A stretch of DNA of 9,841 nt, from contig JALSIF010000293.1 of NCBI GenBank assembly GCA_026981635.1, positions 1 to 9,841 on the forward strand. The letters are read 5' to 3'. Positions within the stretch are counted from its first letter, which is position 1. Each line of letters begins with the position of its first letter. Below are positions 6,194-9,841 of this stretch, in pieces. The translations under genes and the position numbers were made by a program. The notes beneath the pieces are model-generated. The model was given only the letters and a program-made list of their open reading frames with translations. It did not search any database and was not told the DNA's origin. Origin of the DNA: JALSIF01 sp026981635 [NCBI: bacterium] (GTDB lineage: Bacteria > 4484-113 > JALSIF01).

Positions 6194-6352
6194 ATGGCTA
6201 ACGGATGGGGAATGGCCTGGGGCTTTGGGATGCTCTTTGGGTGGGGACTCTTCATCTTCCTCATCGTCGCACTGGCCCTGATGCTCAGCTACCAGGGCAG
6301 GGCGGTGCGCCTGCTTGAGGAGATCAAGGACCTGCTCAAGGATAAGCGCTAG
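6194..6352 (+). CDS. Small single-pass membrane protein (52 aa), hypothetical
   Basis: This short ORF encodes a Gly/Trp/Met-rich N-terminus (to about residue 12), one hydrophobic membrane segment (about 13-33) and a charged amphipathic helix ending in LLEEIKDLLKDKR. That layout, one helix plus a basic-acidic cytoplasmic tail, is common for real small membrane proteins and unlikely to arise by chance. The ribosome-binding site is weak: TGAGGGAAG overlapping the previous stop lies about 18 bases upstream. The ORF is in the same frame as the 114-residue protein and is separated from it only by that protein's TGA, so coupled translation or rare read-through is conceivable. No function can be assigned. 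It is the last forward gene before the convergent copper-ATPase operon. Confidence 0.6.
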   Translation: MANGWGMAWGFGMLFGWGLFIFLIVALALMLSYQGRAVRLLEEIKDLLKDKR

Positions 6353-6424
6353 CCCTAGGTCCACGAAGCTACCTGGAGAAACTTCGCTTCCCGCGCAAGG
6401 GATGCCGCTTGCCAGTAGCCGGCT
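6353..6424. other. Convergent intergenic region
   Basis: This 72-base gap separates the ends of the forward and reverse gene groups. Two short inverted repeats are present, CGAAG/CTTCG (6364-6368 with 6382-6386) and GCAAG/CTTGC (6395-6399 with 6408-6412). Each has only five pairs, and neither is followed by a T-run on either strand. I see no convincing intrinsic terminator, although one would be expected here. Confidence 0.4.
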
Positions 6425-7174
6425 CTAGTGTTCAACCAACCTTGACGCGGGGTGAGCAGCACTTGCCATGGAGGCCATGGAAAAGGCCATCTCGCCGCGG
6501 TAGCCCCGCCAAAGGATGGCAAGACCCAGCAGGATGGCCACCAGGGCGCCGGCCCGGGCAAGCCTGCGAAGAAGCAGGCGCGATCCTCCCGCTCCCACCA
6601 GGGCGAGGGTAAAGAGGGCGGGGAATGCCCCCAGGGAGAAGGCCAGCATAAAGAGGGCGCCCGAGGTGGCGCTGCCGGTGGAGGCGGCGGCAGCCAGGGC
6701 CGCCCAGAGCAGTCCGCAGGGGAGGAGGCCGGTGGCAGCACCCACCAGGGCGACCAGGGCGGCAGGGGAGAGCCGGCGGCGGAGAAGTTCCACCAGGCGA
6801 GAAAGGGGTCTGGCGCTGTCAAGCCAGCGGAGCCGGCCTGAGAGGCCGGTAAGCTCCAGCACCCCCACCAGCACCATCACCCCGCCCAGGGTGAGGGTTA
6901 CGGCGCGGCTGGCCTGGGGGGTGTTGATAAGCCTTACCACTCCCTGGATAACTCCCCCTGCCAAGGCGCCGAGCAGGGTGAAGCTTGCCACCCGGGCGAG
7001 GTTGTAGGCCAGGGCAAGCCCCAGGTAGGTGCGCATGCGCGCCTCAAGGCTCTCCCCGCGGGCGGCATAGGAGGCGGCGGTGGCGGCCAAAGGGCCACAC
7101 ATGCCTACGCAGTGGGCCGAACCGGCCACCCCGAAGAGGAAGGCCGAACCCATAAGTACCCAGACCGAATCCAT
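6425..7174 (-). CDS. TauE/SafE-family membrane protein linked to copper ATPase
   Basis: This is a six-helix membrane protein of the TauE/SafE superfamily, of the subtype commonly encoded beside CcoI-type copper ATPases and oxidase assembly genes. It has two halves. The first opens with FLFGVAGSAHCVGMCGPLA (13-30), whose HCxGMCGP signature carries His21, Cys22 and Cys26. The second opens with GLLPCGLLW (149-157), containing a Pro-Cys pair. These Cys/His/Met residues within helices are plausible metal ligands, so handling of copper rather than sulfite export is a reasonable inference. Membrane segments fall at about 7-30, 50-75, 92-110, 137-162, 170-195 and 205-223. The C-terminal 25 residues are Met/Ser/His-rich. 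It begins 14 bases after the copper ATPase stop and is surely in the same operon. The exact transported species is unproven. Confidence 0.88.
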   Translation of the reverse strand: MDSVWVLMGSAFLFGVAGSAHCVGMCGPLAATAASYAARGESLEARMRTYLGLALAYNLARVASFTLLGALAGGVIQGVVRLINTPQASRAVTLTLGGVMVLVGVLELTGLSGRLRWLDSARPLSRLVELLRRRLSPAALVALVGAATGLLPCGLLWAALAAAASTGSATSGALFMLAFSLGAFPALFTLALVGAGGSRLLLRRLARAGALVAILLGLAILWRGYRGEMAFSMASMASAAHPASRLVEH

Positions 7175-7188
7175 CGTCTAAACCATCC

Positions 7189-9672
7189 TCAAGACCCAAA
7201 CCCCCGGTAGCGCAGGCGGGCAGAATTGAGCACCACAAAGAGGGAGCTTAGAAGCATAGCGGTCACCGCCACGATGGGGTCAACCAGGCCGGCCACCGCC
7301 AGGGGGATGGCGACCAGGTTGTAGATCACCGCCCAGAATAGGTTGGTGGCCACCGTGGTGCGGGTGGCGCGGGAGAGGGCAAAGAGACGTGCCAGGGGCA
7401 TGAGGTCGCGGTCAAAGGTGGCGATGTCCGCTACCTCCACCGCCAGGGGGGCACCGGTGGCCAGGGCGACTGAAACATCAGCGGCGGCCAGGGCGGGGCC
7501 GTCATTTACCCCGTCGCCTACCACCATCACCGTTCCCCTGTGCTTAAACTCCTCCACCAGGGCATATTTCTCCTCCGGGGTGCGCTCGCCATAGAACTCG
7601 CCGATGCCCAACTCCCGGGCCAGGGCGGCCACCCGGGGAGTGCGGTCACCGCTTACGATGACCAGCCGGCGCCCCTCTCCGCTCAGGGCCTCAACCGCCT
7701 CCCTCACTCCCTCGCGCAGGGGGTCCTCAAAGAGGAACCAGGCGGCAACCTTCCCTTCCACCACCAAATAGAGCAGTCCCACCGTTGGATCATCCTCAGA
7801 TGGGAAGGGCGGGGAGTTGATGTCCAGCTCCTCCAGCAGGCGGTCACCGCCTAGGTGGAGGCGGCCGTCGGTGCTTTTAACCCCCACTCCGGGGATTGGC
7901 TGACTGGCGATCTTTTTGGGCTCGCGGCCGAACCTCCGGCGGAACCATTCGGTCAGGGCGTGGGCCAGGGGGTGGGCCATGCCCAGCTCAAGGCCGGCGG
8001 CAAGCTCGGCCAGTTCCTCCGGTCCTTGCTGCTCAGAAATGGGATGAAACTCACGCACCCGAGGCCGGCCCTGGGTGAGGGTGCCGGTCTTATCCAGCAT
8101 GATGGTGGCGATGGAGGGGAGAAGCTCCAGGACTTCGGGGCGCTTGATGATCAGGCCAAGTTCAGAGGCCCGGCCCACCGCCGCCGCGTAGGCCAGGGGG
8201 GTGGCCACCGAGAGGGCGCAGGGGCAGGAGATGACCAGCACGGATACCGCCCGGATGATGGCCTCCCCCGCCGGTGCGCCGGTGGCCAGCAGAACGCCGG
8301 CGGTGGCCGAGGAGAGCAGGATGATAAAGAGAACGAAGTAGCGGGAGAGGATGTCAACCATGCGCTGGAGGGGGGAGCGCAGGCTGAGAGAGGAGAGGGC
8401 CTGGTGGTAGAGGCTGGACACCAAGGAGGCGGGCTGGCTGCGCCTCACCTCCACCACCACCGGCTGCCCCAGATTGATGGAGCCGGCGAAGACCCACTCC
8501 CCCGCCGTGTGCAGGACTGGCTGGCTCTCACCGGTGAGGAAGGCCTCGTCAAACTGGGAGGAACCCTCCACGATCACCCCGTCCAGGGGGACCTGCTCCC
8601 CCTCACCTACCAGCACCCGCTCACCCACACCGACCTCGTCGGAGGGACGGAAGCTGGGGGAACCGTCGGGACTAATCACCCGAGCCTTGGAGGGCAGGGT
8701 CACAGTGAGAGAGCCCACCCTCCTAACAGCCTGGTAGCGGACCGAGCTTTCTATGTTTTTGCCCACCAGTAGCAGAATGACTAACATTGCGGCGGTGTCA
8801 AAGTAGACCCGGATGGTTCCCTGGGCGGCAAGGTAGAGGGAGTAAAAGAAGGCGGTGAGACTCCCCAGGGTGACCAGGGTCTCCAGGGAGGCGGTGCGGT
8901 GGCGGGCCTCAAGAAAGGCCTTGCGCAGGATGGGCCAGCCGGAGAAGAAGACGATGGGGGCAGCGGTGATGGCCAGCCACCAGGGGAGGTAGCCCTGGAT
9001 GAAGGGGGGAAGCTGGCTGAGATAGCCGGCGTACTGGAGGACAGAGTAGGCCATAAGCTGCATGCCGAAGAAGAGGGCCACCCCCAGGCGGAAGAGGTCC
9101 AGCCGGGCGAGGGCCTTCTGGCGGCCCTCCTCCCCCTCCCCTTCCGCCACCTGGTAGCCAAGCTGACTGACCGCCTCGGCGATGCGCTCGGGGCTGGTTT
9201 GGGTCTGGTCGTAGCGCACCCTCAGGGTGTCGCTTAGGAAGCTCACCTCCACCCCAACGATGCCCCGCTCCCGCATCAGGGCCTGTTCAATGAACCAGGC
9301 GCAACTCTGGCACCACATCCCCCTTATTTGGAGGGTTAGATCGCGTTCAAAGCGCCCCGGCTCACCGGAAATGCCCCGCAAACGATAGTCGCCTGCTCTA
9401 ATCAGCCCACGCTGGGTGGCGCTCTGGAAGAGGGGATGCTCCCGCAGGATGGCTGGGTCCTCCTTTCCGGTCAGGGAGGAGATGAGCTCATAGACGTGGC
9501 GGCAGCCGGGGCAGCAAAAGTAAAGCTCACGCCCCTGGCGGGAAAGCGTGTTTGGCACTGATGGTAGGGGAGATTGGCAGAGATGGCATCTCGGGCTTTC
9601 CCCCTGCGCATTTGAATTATGTGTACCCTGGGTGGAAAGGGGAGTGTGGTCGGTATGAGTCTTACTTGTCAT
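7189..9672 (-). CDS. ccoI: Copper-translocating P1B-type ATPase, CcoI/FixI-like
   Basis: This is a P1B-1 copper pump of the CcoI/FixI type, which moves Cu(I) out of the cytoplasm mainly to supply haem-copper oxidase assembly rather than for detoxification. The N-terminus has a CcoI-type metal-binding module: CxxC at 29-32 and FCCPGC at 52-57. An HMA domain follows, with the GMWCQSC motif (Cys121, Cys124). The catalytic core has TGES (380-383), CPC (483-485), phosphorylated Asp527 in DKTGT, His567-Pro568, and GDGVND (719-724). Helix 7 has YN (784-785) and helix 8 has M806xxSS, completing the Cu(I) site. The 827 residues are normal for the subtype. Residues 1-25 form a polar tail with His6, His9 and His18. 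GGGGAGG (plus-strand 9681-9687) lies eight bases before the ATG and supports this start. The TauE/SafE gene follows it and a cut-off small membrane gene precedes it. A CtpA-type pump for another oxidase is an alternative. Confidence 0.93.
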   Translation of the reverse strand: MTSKTHTDHTPLSTQGTHNSNAQGESPRCHLCQSPLPSVPNTLSRQGRELYFCCPGCRHVYELISSLTGKEDPAILREHPLFQSATQRGLIRAGDYRLRGISGEPGRFERDLTLQIRGMWCQSCAWFIEQALMRERGIVGVEVSFLSDTLRVRYDQTQTSPERIAEAVSQLGYQVAEGEGEEGRQKALARLDLFRLGVALFFGMQLMAYSVLQYAGYLSQLPPFIQGYLPWWLAITAAPIVFFSGWPILRKAFLEARHRTASLETLVTLGSLTAFFYSLYLAAQGTIRVYFDTAAMLVILLLVGKNIESSVRYQAVRRVGSLTVTLPSKARVISPDGSPSFRPSDEVGVGERVLVGEGEQVPLDGVIVEGSSQFDEAFLTGESQPVLHTAGEWVFAGSINLGQPVVVEVRRSQPASLVSSLYHQALSSLSLRSPLQRMVDILSRYFVLFIILLSSATAGVLLATGAPAGEAIIRAVSVLVISCPCALSVATPLAYAAAVGRASELGLIIKRPEVLELLPSIATIMLDKTGTLTQGRPRVREFHPISEQQGPEELAELAAGLELGMAHPLAHALTEWFRRRFGREPKKIASQPIPGVGVKSTDGRLHLGGDRLLEELDINSPPFPSEDDPTVGLLYLVVEGKVAAWFLFEDPLREGVREAVEALSGEGRRLVIVSGDRTPRVAALARELGIGEFYGERTPEEKYALVEEFKHRGTVMVVGDGVNDGPALAAADVSVALATGAPLAVEVADIATFDRDLMPLARLFALSRATRTTVATNLFWAVIYNLVAIPLAVAGLVDPIVAVTAMLLSSLFVVLNSARLRYRGFGS

Positions 9673-9692
9673 CTAAGGGCCCTCCCCTACCG

Positions 9693-9713
9693 TGACCTTG
9701 CTTGGCAGGGTCA
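9693..9713. promoter_or_regulatory. Inverted repeat upstream of the copper ATPase gene
   Basis: Two nine-base arms (9693-9701 and 9705-9713) are complementary apart from one T-G pair, around a three-base centre (9702-9704). The repeat begins 21 bases upstream of the ATPase start codon, between it and the preceding small gene. On the transcribed (reverse-strand) RNA the T-G pair becomes a C-A mismatch, so the DNA palindrome is about as good as the RNA hairpin. No T-run follows, so a terminator is unlikely. It could be an operator or an mRNA structure. Confidence 0.4.
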
Positions 9714-9739
9714 GCGGACCAGCATCGGGGAGGAGGGGA

Positions 9740-9841
9740 CTAGCGCCAGCTGCGGATGAAGAGCAGGGTGTAGATGATGGCCCAGACGAGCAGGATGATG
9801 TAGCTTGCGATAAGAAAAAGGTTCAGCCCCCCCGGGTCCTT
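9740..9841 (-). CDS. C-terminus of a small membrane protein (partial, cut by right edge)
   Basis: Reading in reverse from the edge, 33 codons and a TAG stop encode a single hydrophobic helix ending in a basic tail, FIRSWR. No start codon with a ribosome-binding site is visible, so the gene continues beyond the window. The helix contains a Trp-x3-Tyr-x3-Phe spacing. That spacing recalls the one-helix subunit IIa of ba3-type oxidases, and the overall shape would also suit CcmD or a CcoQ-like subunit; the match is too short to choose. It ends 67 bases before the copper ATPase gene on the same strand, and no promoter-like -10 is seen between them, so they are probably co-transcribed. The context favours a respiratory-oxidase or cytochrome-maturation role. 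Confidence 0.55.
   Translation of the reverse strand, partial: KDPGGLNLFLIASYIILLVWAIIYTLLFIRSWR

Noticed and set aside
6364-6412. Two short inverted repeats in the convergent gap as a bidirectional terminator
   Set aside because: Each stem has only five pairs and no T-run follows on either strand, so the support is too weak.
6452-7007. Overlapping plus-strand open frames opposite the TauE/SafE gene
   Set aside because: They encode Gly-, Arg- and Ser-rich low-complexity sequence, while the reverse strand has clear membrane topology and the HCxGMCGP motif.
7855-8772. A 305-codon open frame on the plus strand, opposite the copper ATPase gene
   Set aside because: It lies wholly antisense to a gene with complete P1B-ATPase motifs. 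Its protein is a Gly/His/Gln-rich low-complexity product typical of reverse reading of GC-rich codons.
9673-9739. A separate promoter for the copper ATPase
   Set aside because: On the reverse strand this gap is GC-rich with no TATAAT-like -10 element, so transcription from the upstream gene is more likely.
1-9841. CRISPR arrays, insertion-sequence ends, tRNA or rRNA genes and long direct repeats
   Set aside because: By eye I saw no spaced repeats, transposase coding, cloverleaf or rRNA-like stretches. Nearly the whole window is explained by protein-coding genes.

Overview
The window comes from a GC-rich bacterium. MnmE excludes archaea, and a futalosine-pathway enzyme (MqnC family) implies menaquinone-based respiration. 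Proteins rich in Glu, Lys and Arg and frequent AGG arginine codons would suit a thermophilic or thermotolerant lineage, possibly Chloroflexota, Bipolaricaulota or a deep Firmicutes relative, but nothing here fixes the phylum. There is no sign of phage, insertion sequence, CRISPR, rRNA or tRNA. Coding density is high and no gene-free stretch exceeds about 75 bases.

The left part (1-6352) reads forward. It holds the biotinyl-domain tail or whole of a biotin carrier protein (open at the left edge), an unrecognised secreted or membrane-anchored 353-residue protein, a SpoU-family RNA 2'-O-methyltransferase overlapping mnmE by 8 bases, an SPFH/prohibitin-type membrane protein with its own near-consensus -10 box and ribosome-binding site, a radical-SAM enzyme of the MqnC family, and two small membrane proteins in the same frame separated by one stop codon. 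The two RNA-modification genes are probably translationally coupled. The SPFH gene probably starts a new transcription unit.

The right part (6425-9841) reads in reverse and meets the left part tail to tail. In transcription order it holds the C-terminus of a small membrane protein (cut by the right edge), a CcoI/FixI-like copper P1B-ATPase with two N-terminal metal-binding modules, and a TauE/SafE-family membrane protein of the type found next to CcoI. Together they look like a copper-supply cassette for a haem-copper oxidase, whose structural genes would lie beyond the right edge.

Most of the window is recognisable core metabolism. I found no clear new multi-gene system. The points most worth checking are the odd leader and divergent conserved loops of the MqnC-family gene, a hairpin that would cover the ribosome-binding site of the 114-residue membrane protein, the TGA-separated pair of small membrane ORFs, the inverted repeat upstream of the copper ATPase, and the unassigned 353-residue exported protein.
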